This document shows positions 22,713 to 32,871 of a stretch of 64,000 bases of DNA, piece after piece. The notes beneath the pieces were generated by a model. It was not told where the DNA came from and made no database searches. It worked only from the letters and a program-made list of their open reading frames with translations. Each line of letters opens with the position of its first letter. Position 1 is the stretch's first letter. The DNA is taken from positions 70,119,501 through 70,183,500 of the forward strand of contig JAQMRL010000006.1 of the NCBI GenBank assembly GCA_035578175.1, given 5' to 3'. This stretch comes from Catonia carolina. Lineage: Eukaryota; Arthropoda; Insecta; Hemiptera; Achilidae. Both the position numbers and the translations under genes were made by a program.

Positions 22713-23117
22713 TTCTCATAAAATGATTAAATGATTTCATTATTGTTTCGTGATCCCCCTCCCCACTATAATATCACCACGACCCTGGGTTGATAATCAC
22801 TGCTCTAAAGGTTTTACTAAGTAAAACGATAAGTGGAGGTGGTTTACAGTTTTCTTCCTCACTGACTTAAAAATACTGCTTATCAGAATGCCCGGCCCTC
22901 TGAAAAGCATCTTCTTTCCACCCTGCAAATGACATTTTCACTTCATTCACCACACGGTCTGGCTGTATAATGAAATTCATTACTTTCAGTGGGGATAACT
23001 GTGACTAGTGTATTTTACACCTCTACCTCTTCTCATCTTAAATGATTCAGTCATTTAATTACCTGACCGTATGATAAGAAACTGAATTATATTTTTTAAC
23101 CCTGAAACTTAACAGAT

Positions 23118-23165
23118 TTTTTCATCTCTGATGTGTGTGCGTAGTAATCTGTTCAGTTGAGAACA
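23118..23165 (-). mobile_element. Family D SINE 3' fragment (possible)
   Basis: TTCATCTCTGATGTGTGTGCG resembles the 3' part of the family D SINE at 32531 (TCTCTACTGTGTGTAC) and abuts the end of a C copy. Only ~45 bp, so weak. Confidence 0.4.
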
Positions 23166-23558
23166 ATTTTTTTTTTAACAGTATAGTTTTTCTTTTGCAA
23201 TCAGTTAATAAATACAATAACTTTAAGCAAATATGAGAAAATCTGAGTAATGTCCTTAAAATTAAAACACAAACGACACTCAGTAGTGTGTTGGAGAAAG
23301 ATCAAACTGTGAATAAACAAAAAATATATCTATACAAAATCAAACTTGATGAACCGTGAATCGACACCCCGAAACACAAAGTGTTGAAGTTGGAGATGAC
23401 AATGACGATGGTAGAGATGAAAACGACGCCAATTTGAGATGCTGATGATTAGGAGTTGAAGTAGAAAAGATGAAAAAAAAATTAAATGACTTAACAAAAT
23501 CGTAGAGGTTAGTCCAGTGGTTTAAAGCGTTTCAGTCTGTAAGTATCTTCGCTGTTGT
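23166..23558. other. Unassigned spacer
   Basis: AT-rich, including a purine-rich GATGATGA/GAAGATGA stretch near 23390-23470. No gene or repeat family recognised. Confidence 0.5.
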
Positions 23559-23758
23559 AACCCCATGCAACCCCATGATCCAAAGAGATATGGATGATGT
23601 GTGTGACGTGTAAATAAGGTGTAGTCTTGTATAGAATCAAAAAGCATGGTTAATTGAACCCCATTCATCAAAGTACACCCGTAACCACTGTCTAGTATTC
23701 AAATCCGTTTAAAAGTAACTACCTTCTCTAGGATTTGAACCGTTAACCTTTTTCTCCG
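23559..23758 (-). mobile_element. tRNA-derived SINE, family D, copy (5'-truncated)
   Basis: Read on the minus strand it keeps the inner part of family D: the B-box region (GGTTCAAATCCTAGAGAAGG), the block complementary to TACTAGACAGTGGTTACGGG, and the 3' block with CACACATCATCCATAT. The A-box head is lost where family A sequence begins at 23760. Confidence 0.75.
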
Positions 23759-23759
23759 G

Positions 23760-23812
23760 AACATGGAAACAATATTTTTTTTCCTATATATTCATATAGG
23801 CAAGAGAAAATA
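23760..23812 (-). mobile_element. Family A fragment (5' tip)
   Basis: ACATGGAAACAATATTTTTT then the hairpin CCTATATATTCATATAGG and CAAGAGAAAATA. The rest of the copy is missing on the left, where the SINE lies. Confidence 0.75.
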
Positions 23813-23841
23813 AAAATAAGACGATATTAAAATAAGACGAT

Positions 23842-24100
23842 TTTTAACAAAATCGAAGGAGCCGTTTTTGAGAAAATTTAAGAAACTGACAATTGCACGA
23901 ATGATGTCAGGCTCCTCTTGTGGTACCTAATTTAAGTTCAAAGTTTTACATTTTTACGATATTCCGTTCTTAAGATAACTTGTTCACACACACAATCGCT
24001 AAAAACGTACTTTTTGGTCTAGGGGGCTTAAAAATTTGTACTTCCAATGAAAAGTCGATAACGAAAATTCAACTTAAAACAATACATTTCTTTTCTTTAG
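23842..24100 (-). mobile_element. Family A fragment (5' portion without tip)
   Basis: From GACGATTTTTAACAAAATCG to TTAAAACAATACATTTCTTT. It includes the CA tract site at about 23986 but has neither end. Confidence 0.7.
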
Positions 24101-24632
24101 GGATGGAAAAATTGGGCAATAGAAGGTAGATATTATCTTTGATTCAATAAGGCGGATCAAAGAAGATGTATAAAAGTGTTTAATTCACTATAATTTTTTT
24201 ACAACTATGTTGAACCACATTTTTTTCTCCCTGGAAATTTCTTTCAGATATGCTGTAGAAAACCTTTTCCCTACTTAAATATTACCCTGTTTATTAAGAT
24301 CACGTAATAAGGAGATGAACTTTAAACTTTTTATTCCAACTTTAAAATAGATAAAGTTGGAGTAGTTTTTTCCTAATGTAAAACCACAACTTTATTATAG
24401 AAGACTTGGTATTGAAAAAAACTTTTAATACAACGTCGAAACTTTCCGTGTATAAATATACGCAAACATTATGATGGTAAGAGGTGCTCGGATAAGTGGG
24501 TCGTTTATTAGAAAGCGAAATACAAAATTCAAGACATGACATTCATTTCCAATGAATTTTAATCATCGCACTTAATTAATTAATTATTAATTATTAAAAT
24601 TTATTTATAATTATTTATTATTATTATTTTCT
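24101..24632. other. Unassigned spacer
   Basis: AT-rich. Palindromic AATTAATTAATTATTAATTATT near 24575. Nothing else recognised. Confidence 0.5.
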
Positions 24633-25081
24633 TAGACTTTATAAGAGCCTTGTGCGTCCCGTCCTCGAATATTTATTCGACGGTGTGGAACTATAGAAGA
24701 GACGTCACAGAAAAGGAACTAGAGAGGGTGCGGAAAAGACTAATTTATAAGTTGGAATGTAGATCTGGGAGAAAATTTGATGGCTTTGAGGATGCCCTTT
24801 CAATCTACGGGCTTCAGAGTCTGAGCACGTGAGGTAGAGTGATGGAAGTTCTGTACATTTACAACATTCTATATTCTCGAGTTGAAGTTCCGGATATCTC
24901 GAAGATTTTTCTGAGGGTGCCTTGCACAGCTTTAAGAAGTTTCAGGCTGTTTGCTGGAGCCACAAAAAGTAAAATAGCTCCAATCAATAGATGTATAGCT
25001 ACAGCTAATGAAATAAATGGAGAGGTAGATCTGTTTCACAGAGATGGTAAAATTAAAGAAAAACTGTACAGGATACTGTGA
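24633..25081 (+). pseudogene. Jockey-type LINE ORF2 C-terminus
   Basis: Translation in one frame reads LYKSLVRPVLEYSSTVWNY (24638 on), then ERVRKRLIYKLECRSGRK, YGLQSLST, a TGA at 24830-24832, and on in the same frame with VMEVLYIYNILYSRVEVPDI, FRLFAGATKSKIAPINR and EVDLFHRD to 25081. The R-P-V-L-E-Y-x(3)-V-W-N and E-R-V-Q/R-x-R sequence is the hallmark of the region after the RT in Jockey-like elements, and the I-N-R-x(12)-D-L-F ending is also usual. Upstream RT and endonuclease are missing. Apart from the single stop the frame is intact. Confidence 0.85.
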
Positions 25082-25345
25082 AGGAAGGCTGTAAATACTG
25101 CGTGATCTTTATGTTGTTTTATATTATTTGTGTCTATGTGGTGTATGTTAAGCTCGGCGGCTGACTGTTGTTTAGTGAAGAAAGAATGACTTACGTTAAG
25201 TTATAATGGTGCAGTATACTGAGGCGATATTCTATTGCTGTTCTACTGTAACACCTCGCATCCTTGCGACCAGCCATAGTAGTGGGTGGAGACGGCGGGG
25301 TGTAGGGGAGTTTGGGAGCCCCCCATTAAAATTTATTAATTAAAT
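25082..25345 (+). mobile_element. Presumed 3' UTR of the Jockey-type LINE
   Basis: Directly follows the ORF remnant. It is moderately GC-rich (GTGGGTGGAGACGGCGGGG) and ends in AT-rich CCATTAAAATTTATTAATTA. Its assignment to the LINE is by position only. Confidence 0.5.
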
Positions 25346-25383
25346 TAAAATTTTTGATTGTTCCCCTATAGGAGAGCGAATGA

Positions 25384-25834
25384 ACTTGAATCATGATTTC
25401 ACTTTGGGTTGTACTTCCTCTTCTCTTCCCAAAATCTCTTCATCGTCTCGGAATGCTCCTTCTTCCGTTCATCTGTCCATCTTTTCCCCGGTTGTCGTCG
25501 TATTCTTTGCTGGAACTTTACATTTATGATTTTATTCCGGCATTCGGTGCGGTCTTCGAGATTTGCAATGTTGATCTGTTGTAGGTCCATCTCGACTTCT
25601 TTCAGCCGTTCTATACTGGTTTTACTTTTTGTTATAATGTCGAGTAGTTTCTTAACGATTCTGGAGTTTTCCATCCTGTAGATATGTGTGTAAAACTTTG
25701 CTCTGCGTTTCCTGATTTCTGCTGTAATTGTGTTGGTATTTTTGTAGAGCTCATTCTGAGGTCTCTTCAGCCAAATGCCGTTTTTATTGATGGCCCCATA
25801 AATTTTCCTGAGTAATTTTCTTTCCTGCTATTTA
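25384..25834 (-). pseudogene. Non-LTR retrotransposon ORF2 C-terminus, minus strand
   Basis: Reading from 25834 leftwards: ERKLLRKIYGAINKNGIW, ELYKNTNTITAEIRKRRAKF, YTHIYRMENSRIVKKLLDI, then KEVEMDLQQINIANLEDR, RKRWTDERKKEHSETMKRFW and a stop at about 25399. No internal stop is seen in these ~140 codons. It shares the block order with 19620-19974. Only the post-RT tail is present. The shared I-R-K-R-R-x-K-F-Y and W-T/S-D/E-E-R-K motifs place it in the same group as the four other fragments. Confidence 0.85.
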
Positions 25835-25845
25835 TTATTATTTGT

Positions 25846-26188
25846 TGTTGTTGTTGTTTAGTTCATCAGCCGAAAGGCTGGTTTGAACCTGTAGAGGTTT
25901 TACTAAGTAAAACGAGGAGTGAGGTAGTTTACAATAGCCTTCCTCACTGAGTGAAAAGCACATACTTTCCACTCTGCAAATGACACTTTCACTTCTTTCA
26001 CCACAGGATCTGGCTGTATAATGAAATTCATTACGTTTAGAGGAGATAACTCTGATTAGTGTCTTTTACACCTCTACCTCTTCTGTTATTAAATGATTCA
26101 GTCATTTAATTGGCTCACCATGTGATAAGAAACAGAACTATTTATTTTAGCCCTGCAATGAACAGATTGGGTGTAAATAATTTGACAC
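25846..26188 (-). mobile_element. Family C retroposon, copy 5
   Basis: The tail side is at the left, with an extended (TTG)n run (25848-25859). It then runs through TTCATCAGCCGAAAGGCTGG to AGATTGGGTGTAAATAATTT. It lacks about 30 bp in the middle (near 25945) and the extreme 5' head. Confidence 0.8.
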
Positions 26189-26272
26189 ATTATTATTTAT
26201 AATATTTATTATAATTATTGTACTTTATTAATTAATATTGTCAAATTATTTGGCCCCCCGACCGCAATATAC

Positions 26273-26607
26273 TTGTTGTTGTTTAGGTCAACAGCCGAAA
26301 AGCTTGTTTGAACCTCTAGAGGTTTCACTAAGTAAAAATGAGGAGTGAAAGGGTTTACTAATGCCTTCCTCACTGAGGTTAAAGAGTATGCTTATCAGCA
26401 TGCCAGGCCCCTTTCGAAAACCACCCACTTTCCACCCTGCAAATGACACCTTTACTTCATCACCCAGGGTCTGGCTTTATAGTGAAATTCATTGCTCTCA
26501 AAGAAGATAACTCTGATTAGTGTCTTTTACACCTCTACCTCTTTTTTTTAAAATAATTGGCTGACTATATGAGAAGAAACAGAACTATTTTTTGTAGCTT
26601 TGGAACC
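26273..26607 (-). mobile_element. Family C retroposon, copy 6
   Basis: (TTG)n at the left, TTTAGGTCAACAGCCG, then the body to AGAACTATTTTTTGTAGC. The 5' head is truncated or decayed. It carries many private changes, so it is old. Confidence 0.8.
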
Positions 26608-26616
26608 ATCATTTAA

Positions 26617-27013
26617 TTCAAACATTTCTTTTGTATAACGCTGAGTTTAGCGGTAATTAGCGATTTTCTGTTTTTTTTCTCACGAAAACGTGTAAAAAAA
26701 TCGATTTTTTTAAAAGATTTCAGCCTTAGCATGCATTTGACGACAGAAGTGTACATAATCAAATTTATAGAAATATAAAAGATCTACAACTTCTTTAAAG
26801 CATTTTACTCTTCAGAGCCTAATTTAGCGTGGAAGAGTGATTTGCCGTATTTTAAAGCCAAACTGAGGTTGTTTTTTATTTTGCGTCTTTCACTCATGAT
26901 TAAAATTAGGTTATGTTTATTGTGGTTAGTTTTTTGTTTATTTCTAATGTTAGATTATATTATTCATTATTTGTATTACCAAGAGAAAGTTGTGTGAGTG
27001 TTTCACACAAGAT
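26617..27013 (+). mobile_element. Family A element, 5'-truncated copy
   Basis: Begins in the first duplicated block (AACATTTCTTTTGTATAACG) and is complete to the 3' stem-loop (GTGTGAGTGTTTCACAC). Confidence 0.85.
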
Positions 27014-27039
27014 GTGTTTACTTGTATTGTTTTGATGAT

Positions 27040-27456
27040 AATAATTGTATCTGCCCATAACAGACATGTGTAGTGTCAAATTATTTACACTCAATCTGTT
27101 CGTTGCAGGGCTAAAATAAATAGTTCTGTTTCTCATCACATGGTCAGCCAATAAAATGACTGAATCATTTAAGAACAGAAAAGGTATAGGTGTTAAAGAC
27201 ACTAGTCAGAGTTACCTCCTCTGAAAGTAATGAATTTCACTATACAGCCAGACCCTGTGGTGAATGAAGTAGAGGTGTCATTTGCAGAGTGAAAAATATG
27301 TGCTTTTCAGAGGGCCCGGCATGCTGATGAGCGTACTTTTGCACTCAGTGAGGAAGGCACATGTAAACCACCTCTCTCCTCGTTTTACGTAGTAAAACCT
27401 CTTCAGGTTCAAACCAGCCTTTCGGCTGATGACCTAAACAACAACAATAATTGTAT
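27040..27456 (+). mobile_element. Family C retroposon, copy 7, with 11-bp target-site duplication
   Basis: Body 27051-27445, from CTGCCCATAACAGAC to GACCTAAACAACAAC. It is flanked by AATAATTGTAT at 27040-27050 and exactly the same at 27446-27456. A perfect direct repeat outside a complete element with a simple-sequence tail is strong evidence of retroposition. Confidence 0.9.
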
Positions 27457-27953
27457 ACTGAATTGTTCATTTTCGCCGTGTTACATGGAAAGACACACTT
27501 GATTTCTCAGTGGAAATTTAATTTATTTTCCAGTTCGGTCGGTTCATTTTTCATCACTTTTTAATAATAATAATAATGAGTAGGCCTTGAAATGAAGAGA
27601 TATAATCCCATTCATTATAAACAACAGGTCGTCGTCATACTTGTATCCTGTGTGCCGGTTTAGTTTCTTACTTTAATCAAACTTCATTAATTCAAAGGCG
27701 TAAAATTTTCATTATGACGCCATTCTTCATTTCCCTCTTCTCTTCTTCGTATCTCTGAGTACCTCGTAATTAAATTCCTCTTTTTCGAGTCAGGTGAAAG
27801 TGTGTTCCGTGTTGCCTAATCTTGATACCACTCATATTACTATTTCGCGCGCTATCTGTTGTGTAGTTAAAGAATGATTGGATAGGTTACACAATTTATT
27901 AAACCCGGATTCTTACCGATGTTTTCTATATTAAACCCCTGAAGCCAAAGAAA
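27457..27953. other. Unassigned spacer
   Basis: Mixed composition, a TAA-rich tract near 27560. No gene or repeat recognised. Confidence 0.5.
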
Positions 27954-27998
27954 CAAATCTGGTGTCAAACATTCACTTGACGTTCTCTTTTCAATGTT
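27954..27998 (-). mobile_element. Family A fragment (3' tip), tandem with next copy
   Basis: CAAATCTGGTGTCAAACATT, then CACTTGACGTTCTCTTTTC, a 45-bp 3' tip joined directly to the 3' end of the following copy. Confidence 0.75.
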
Positions 27999-28920
27999 AA
28001 AAATCTGGTGTGAAACATTCACACAACTTTATCTTGCCAATGAAAATAATTAATAATAAACCTAACATTAGTAATAAAACAGAAATTAACAAAAAACTAA
28101 TCTCAATAAACATAACCTTATTTTAATCGTGAGTGAAAGACGCAAAATGAAAATCTACCTCAGTGTGGCTTAAAAATACGGATAATCACTCATTCACGCT
28201 AAACTAGGCTTTGTAGAGAAAAATGCTTTAAATAAAAGTTGTACATCGTTTAATTTTCTATAAATTTGGTTATATAAACTTTTGTCGTAAAATGCATACT
28301 AGGGCCGAATTCTTTAAAAAATCGATTTTTCACACGTTTTCTTGAGAAAAAAACAGAAAATCGCTAATTACCGCTAAACTAGGCGTTATACAAAAAAATG
28401 TTTGGAATAAAAGTTGTAGAATTTTTAATTCTCTACATTTTTTATCTTAAAAATTTTTGCGCTAATATGCATATTAAAGCCGTAATCTTGGAACAAACTT
28501 TTTTTTACGTGAAAACAGCCTCACCAAGAATTTCAGCACTAATGGCGCCTACTTTATTTTGTAGAGCATAAAAAATTTAGTAAACCAGACGATTTTAAAA
28601 AAATCGTAGGACTCGTTTTTGAGAAAATTACAAAAAAGTGAAAAATTACGAAAATAAACTACTACTTCCGGTTGACCGATTTTGATGAAAATGTTCGTGT
28701 CGGGTTCGGTAGTGGTGTCTAATTTAAGTTTTAAGTTCATACGATGTTCCGTCTTGAAATATTTTGTTCACACAAGCACGCACAGACCAATCGTTAAAAA
28801 CATGTTTTTTTTGGATTCAGGGGCTCTGAAAACGTGTAGATCCAGTGAATGTTCGATTTAGAAAAATCGACATGAAACGATACTATTCTTCCTATATATT
28901 CGTATAGGCAAGAGAAAGTA
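27999..28920 (-). mobile_element. Family A element, copy 8
   Basis: Full-length minus-strand copy from AAAAATCTGGTGTGAAACAT to CGTATAGGCAAGAGAAAGTA. The microsatellite site (about 28769-28784) is almost empty, with mixed CA/CG units only. Confidence 0.88.
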
Positions 28921-29273
28921 ATTGGTAGTCACCTCACGCCGTCTACAATTGGTTCTGTACGCGAAATAAAATTAATAATTTCTACATAACCTGTTGTGTT
29001 TGTGACATAACAGAAGCTAATAAAATATAAATTTAATATGATATGTTATAATTCAAATTGTTGAATACAAATTAATGAATATTATACAATGTATTATAAT
29101 TGCATATTTTAATGGAATGTGTTATGTTGTCTGTTCCAGGTAAGACCATAATTTTATGATATTATGCTTTTACTAATCAACGAATGTGCTGTTTTGCGAT
29201 GTAAATGGGTGAGTTGCACGTACCATTAAATCTAATCATTCATTATTTATATACATTATTTCGTTGATTTTAA
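28921..29273. other. Unassigned spacer
   Basis: AT-rich, no motif recognised; ends at the TA used by the mariner element. Confidence 0.5.
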
Positions 29274-29275
29274 TA

Positions 29276-30025
29276 CGAGGGCAGTTCAGAAAGACTATCA
29301 CGTTTTGATATAAAAAAAACTAAGTTCAAAAAAAATAAATTATTATATACATTTGAAAGTGCAACTAAAATGCTACTTTTCTACATAATCACCAAACAAA
29401 TTAAGACACTTATCATAGCAGTGAACTAATTTTGAAATGCCGGCGTCATAAAAGTCTACCGCCTGTGATTTTAACCAGTTAGTCACACCCTCCTGCAGCT
29501 CCGCGTCGTCGTCAAAGCGCTGCGTCGCAAACCATGTCTTCATTGTCGGGAACAAGTGATAATCGCTGGGTGCAAGGTCCGGACTGTATGGCGGATGTGG
29601 GAAAACCTCCCACTTGAAAGCATCCAGGACTTCTCCTGTTCGATTTGCCGTGTGCGGTCGGGCGTTGTCATGCAAAAAGAGAGTTTTTCCAGTTAACTTT
29701 CCTCTGTGCTTGTTTTGGATCGCTCTTCTTAACTTTTCAAGTGTTTTTTCACAATACTTCGCAGAAGTTATTGTTGTGCCACGTTCCAAGAAATCGATAG
29801 GAGAACTCCTTTCCTGTACCAACCGTACTTCACTACTGGCGGGATTTTGAATTGCGGCACACATTGTAAATTGTTGTTGAAAAACAACGAAGAGCGACGC
29901 AGACCTCTCGCTAGCACGGCTGGATAGCCACTGAACGGAGAAACGCCGCGGTCCAAAATGGCCGCGATAGCTCCGCCCCTAGCGGCTACAACGCAAAACG
30001 TGACAGACTTTCTTTATACGAGGGC
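29276..30025 (-). mobile_element. mariner element, internally deleted
   Basis: Left TIR CGAGGGCAGTTCAGAAAGAC next to TA. The right end has the related CAAAACGTGACAGACTTTCT, then CCCTCGTA tips. The transposase frame is antisense, so the transposon's 5' end is on the right. A further inverted copy of its first ~100 bp lies at 30050-30153. At about 0.75 kb it is shorter than the ~1.3 kb usual for mariner. Confidence 0.85.
29373..29864 (-). pseudogene. mariner transposase with in-frame internal deletion (163 codons)
   Basis: The start MCAAIQNPASSEVR is the normal mariner N-terminus. It then jumps in frame to LVQERSSPIDFLERGTTI, in the later catalytic domain. The helix-turn-helix domains and the first catalytic Asp are missing. 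The second Asp is present in LFLHDNARPHTA, and the third acidic site in PPYSPDLAPSDYHLFPTMK, with the DD34D-type spacing expected for mariner. The end is KLVHCYDKCLNLFGDYVEK, close to the family's usual C-terminus. The family's normal length is about 345 residues. The protein cannot cleave DNA. Whether it is expressed or interferes with active transposase is unknown. Confidence 0.88.
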
Positions 30026-30153
30026 AAATGCCCTCGTATAAAGAAAGACTGCCCTCGTATAAAGAAAGTCTGTCACGTTTTGCGTTGTAGCCGCCTAGGG
30101 GCGGAGCTATCGCGGCCATTTTGGACCGCGGCGTTTCTCCGTTCAGTGGCTAT
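29924..30153. repeat. Large inverted repeat: duplicated mariner tip (arms ~102 bp)
   Basis: Left arm about 29924-30025 and right arm about 30050-30153 are reverse complements. They cover AGCCACTGAACGGAG, the GGCCGCGATAGCTCCGCC region and the TIR, with a one-base difference near 29980/30095. The ~24-bp loop holds further CCCTCGTATAAAGAAAG copies. Confidence 0.9.
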
Positions 30154-30183
30154 TTGTTTGTATAAATTTTATCTACCTTTTTT

Positions 30184-30572
30184 ATTTTTTTTTATCCGAG
30201 GCGGCGAGAAAAACTCATGTTCATTCCCCCACGATTGGGGAAGTAGTGTTGGGCTCAATTGAGGCGTTCTCGTCCAGTTCCAAGGAAGCCGCAACCGCCT
30301 ACCAACCAAAAACCCTCCGCCTGGCCACCTGATCTGACATCAGCAAACAAGCCTCCACCTTCCTTGGGAACTGTTTTTATAATACTACAAGGGAAATGTC
30401 GGGTTAAAAATAAAATTACTTACTGTCAGCGGGGCGTGGAAGAGAACCGTAGCATAATTCCCCTCTCGCTGTCACTGACCAACACTCACTCTCTCACTTT
30501 CATTCATCTCTTTCATCACCAGCTCAGGAAATTAGTGTGCCTAACTTACCTATTGAGATCGGAACAGGATGA
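30184..30572 (-). mobile_element. Family H retroposon-like repeat, copy 2
   Basis: Full-length. On the minus strand it ends GCCGCCTCGGATAAAAAAAA, an A-rich 3' end. It shares GGGGAAGTAGTGTTG and TCATCACCAGCTCAGG with the copies at 7619 and 36207. The open frames across it (30080-30615) are not conserved between copies. Confidence 0.7.
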
Positions 30573-30584
30573 GATTGGGATTTT

Positions 30585-32046
30585 TACTTTCTTGCCTTAT
30601 GTGAAATGTAGGTAAGGGATGTTATGTTTTCGTGTCAGTTTTTGGAATCGATTTTTCACCGGATATGTTCATCTTCATCTCCTTTTAAGGGTAGATTGCA
30701 CGATGGTTTTAACTAAAAATTCCGAATTTTTGTTTTTTTTTTTGTTTTCAATAGTTCAGGCCTAGATCTACCAGAAAAACATTAAATTACGTTAAAAAAA
30801 GTTTTTTTTTGAAAAGCAAGTTCTTATCAGGGTTACCCAGAAAATTTATCATGTTACCAAGAAGGAATATTTTATATAATGTTATACTGCTCGTTTTAGT
30901 GAAAAGGAAATTTCAGTTTTTAAAATATCTACAGCCCTTTCTTTTAATACACTCAGCTGTTGGTTCCAGTTTTTTAACCAACTGTTGATGGAAAATTTAC
31001 TTGTTTGTATACATTTTGTTCTTGATTTGTTTCTTTTTTTGTTTTGCCTTTTCCCGTAAATTTACATTTTCAACACTTAGGTCCTTTTTTACCAGATACC
31101 AATGAAGCTATCAGGCTGAAATTTGTACCAGTTAATTATCTTGTATATCCACATACACCGACATTTTTATAAATTCCTCTGGTGTTCCAAAAAATTAGTA
31201 ATACGCAAAAAACGTAGACAAAATTTGTAGCAATGTTATGTTATTCGTCAGCTTTTTTAAATGTTATGGTCCAAAAGATTAAATTGAAAAATGTCAGTAG
31301 CTAGAAAAACTCGAAAACTATAAGTTTGTAAAGTTTCATTTTTATATCTTATACCAATCGTATAAAAAATGTACCTAAAAAGACCAAATTTAAAATTGGC
31401 GGGATACAAAGTACAGTCTCCCCTTAAACAAGATGTTTTCACCAATTGGTTTGTGTGTGAAAAAATGATTAAAGAAAAGGAAATCGTATAAAGTTGAAAT
31501 TTGGTACTTAAGTTAGGTATTAAAATGGGGGGAGGGGCTGTCACGAAAATTTTCTTAGAAATCGGTCAACCCGAAGAAGTAGTTAATTCTTGTGGTATTT
31601 AACTTTTTGTAATTTATTTCAAAAACGGCTTGTACGATTGTTGATAATTGCCGATTTTGTTACATTTTTTGTGTTCTACAAGATAAATTAAATTAAGGGA
31701 CATTTATGTGGTGAAATTTGTGAGAGGCGTGTGTTTTCGTAGTAAAAATTATTTTTTGTTGCGTTAATATGGATTTTAGAGAAAAATGCATAAATAATCA
31801 AAAACACTTAAATCACCAATTTTATTACCTATATGCGGTTTTTTCCTACGGTGCTTCGTTTAGAGTCAATCAGGGATTGTCCATGTTTTACTCATTAAAA
31901 TATCAATCTCCAACTGAGGTTGATTTTCATCAAGCCATGATAAAACTCATAATAAAAAAGCGTCATTCACTCATGATAAAAATTAGGTTTTTTTTTATTA
32001 TTTTCATTGACAATGAAAGGTGTTGCGAGTGTTTCACAATAGATAG
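30585..32046 (+). mobile_element. Family A element, old divergent copy split by a family G MITE
   Basis: The first part, 30585-30684, has a decayed 5' tip (TACTTTCTTGCCTTATG). The second part, 31428-32046, continues with ATGTTTTCACCAATTGGT, ATCGGTCAACCCGAAGAAGT, GTGTTCTACAAGATA and the 3' GAGTGTTTCACAATAGAT. It differs from the main group at many sites and has no GT expansion. Confidence 0.75.
30685..31427 (-). mobile_element. Family G MITE, TTAA-flanked, copy 1
   Basis: TTAA at 30685-30688 and 31424-31427. The tips are AGGGTAGATTGCACGATGG on the left and GTACAGTCTCCCC on the right, which are imperfect inverted repeats. TTAA duplication with AGGG/CCCT-like tips is characteristic of piggyBac-type transposition. 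It is non-coding. Homologous copies lie at 49060 and 56838. Confidence 0.85.
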
Positions 32047-32165
32047 GTCTATTTGAAAATAAAAATAAACATTTTTTTTTTATTAGTTGACAGGGTTATG
32101 TAAAAGGTTTTATGACGTTAAAACCAGTTTTGGTATTATTTATTTAGTTGTAGTTCGTCGTTAAC

Positions 32166-32196
<31 letters not shown>

Positions 32197-32530
32197 ACAG
32201 AGTAAAAAATGTAAGTCATGATGAATTACATTATTGGTAATGAACCATGGGGTGTCTGTTAATTTAAAGGACCTTTGATCATAGACGCTGCAATCAAAAT
32301 AATCATGCATCGCAATATTAAAGGAAGTTGTTGAACCCCCCAGTTCAATTCTGTACATCTGTACTGGTAACCGTAGGGGAAACCTACGGTTTTTGTCACG
32401 ATTTTAGAGAAATATTTTACACAATTAGTGTTAAGGCTTCGGAATAGAAGTCCTCGGTTCGTTTCCTATTTAATATTCAGATATTTAGCGTATGGAAATC
32501 CACAAACGGAAAGAAAAACGTCGTGTACAT
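32047..32530. other. Unassigned spacer with long poly-T
   Basis: A run of T at 32170-32197. The antisense frame that starts in it is low complexity. Nothing else recognised. Confidence 0.5.
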
Positions 32531-32871
32531 TTTTTTTAATCTCTACTGTGTGTACATAGCAGTTTGTTGAATTTAAAAACAGTGAACAATCATAAATCCC
32601 ATGATTTAATGTGATAAAGATGATTATATGTATGATATGTAACTGAGGTAAAGTGTTGTATAGACCCAGGCCGACTATTCTTGAGAGAGTGTGGTTAACT
32701 GAACTCCCAACCATCAAAGTACACCGGAAATCACTGTCTAGTGTTCAAATCTGTATTAAAATAACTACAGTTACTAGGATTTGACCACAGAACCTTCGTC
32801 TCCGAAAATCAGTTGTTTAATAGCTGAATCGTAGCGACGATTTTACCTCTACATTAACCCGGTGGGTTAAT
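32531..32871 (-). mobile_element. tRNA-derived SINE, family D, near full-length
   Basis: On the minus strand it starts at AACCCACCGGGTTAATGTAG (32871 leftwards), then AGAGGTAAAATCGTCG (A-box region), GAGACGAAGGTTCTGTGGTC and AAATCCTAG (B-box region). The body includes CCGGTGTACTTTGATGGTTG, and the 3' end is near 32531. It is the partner of the plus-strand copy at 38523. Confidence 0.82.

Larger units (their letters stand above)
20935..22802. mobile_element. hAT-type MITE, with nested fold-back and family A insertions
   Basis: The left tip CAGTGACTCTCAACC and right tip GGTTGATAATCACTG are inverted relatives. The neighbouring GCGACCCC and GGGTCGTG words are typical of Charlie-like hAT ends. 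The 8-bp flanks CTTTAGAG (20927-20934) and CTCTAAAG (22803-22810) match at 6 of 8 bases, as an old hAT duplication would. It has no transposase. About 1 kb of its length is the family A copy at 21757, and 125 bp is the fold-back at 21101. Confidence 0.82.
20883..23117 (-). mobile_element. Family C retroposon, copy 4, split by a hAT MITE
   Basis: The two halves are about 20883-20934 and 22803-23117. They join at the family's own CTCTAGAG site, which became the 8-bp duplication of the insertion. The minus-strand tail is at the left (TTGTTGTTTAGG). Confidence 0.85.

Noticed and set aside
30080..30615. Two plus-strand frames (60 and 118 codons) across the mariner arm and family H
   Set aside because: They cross element boundaries and are not open in the other H copies.
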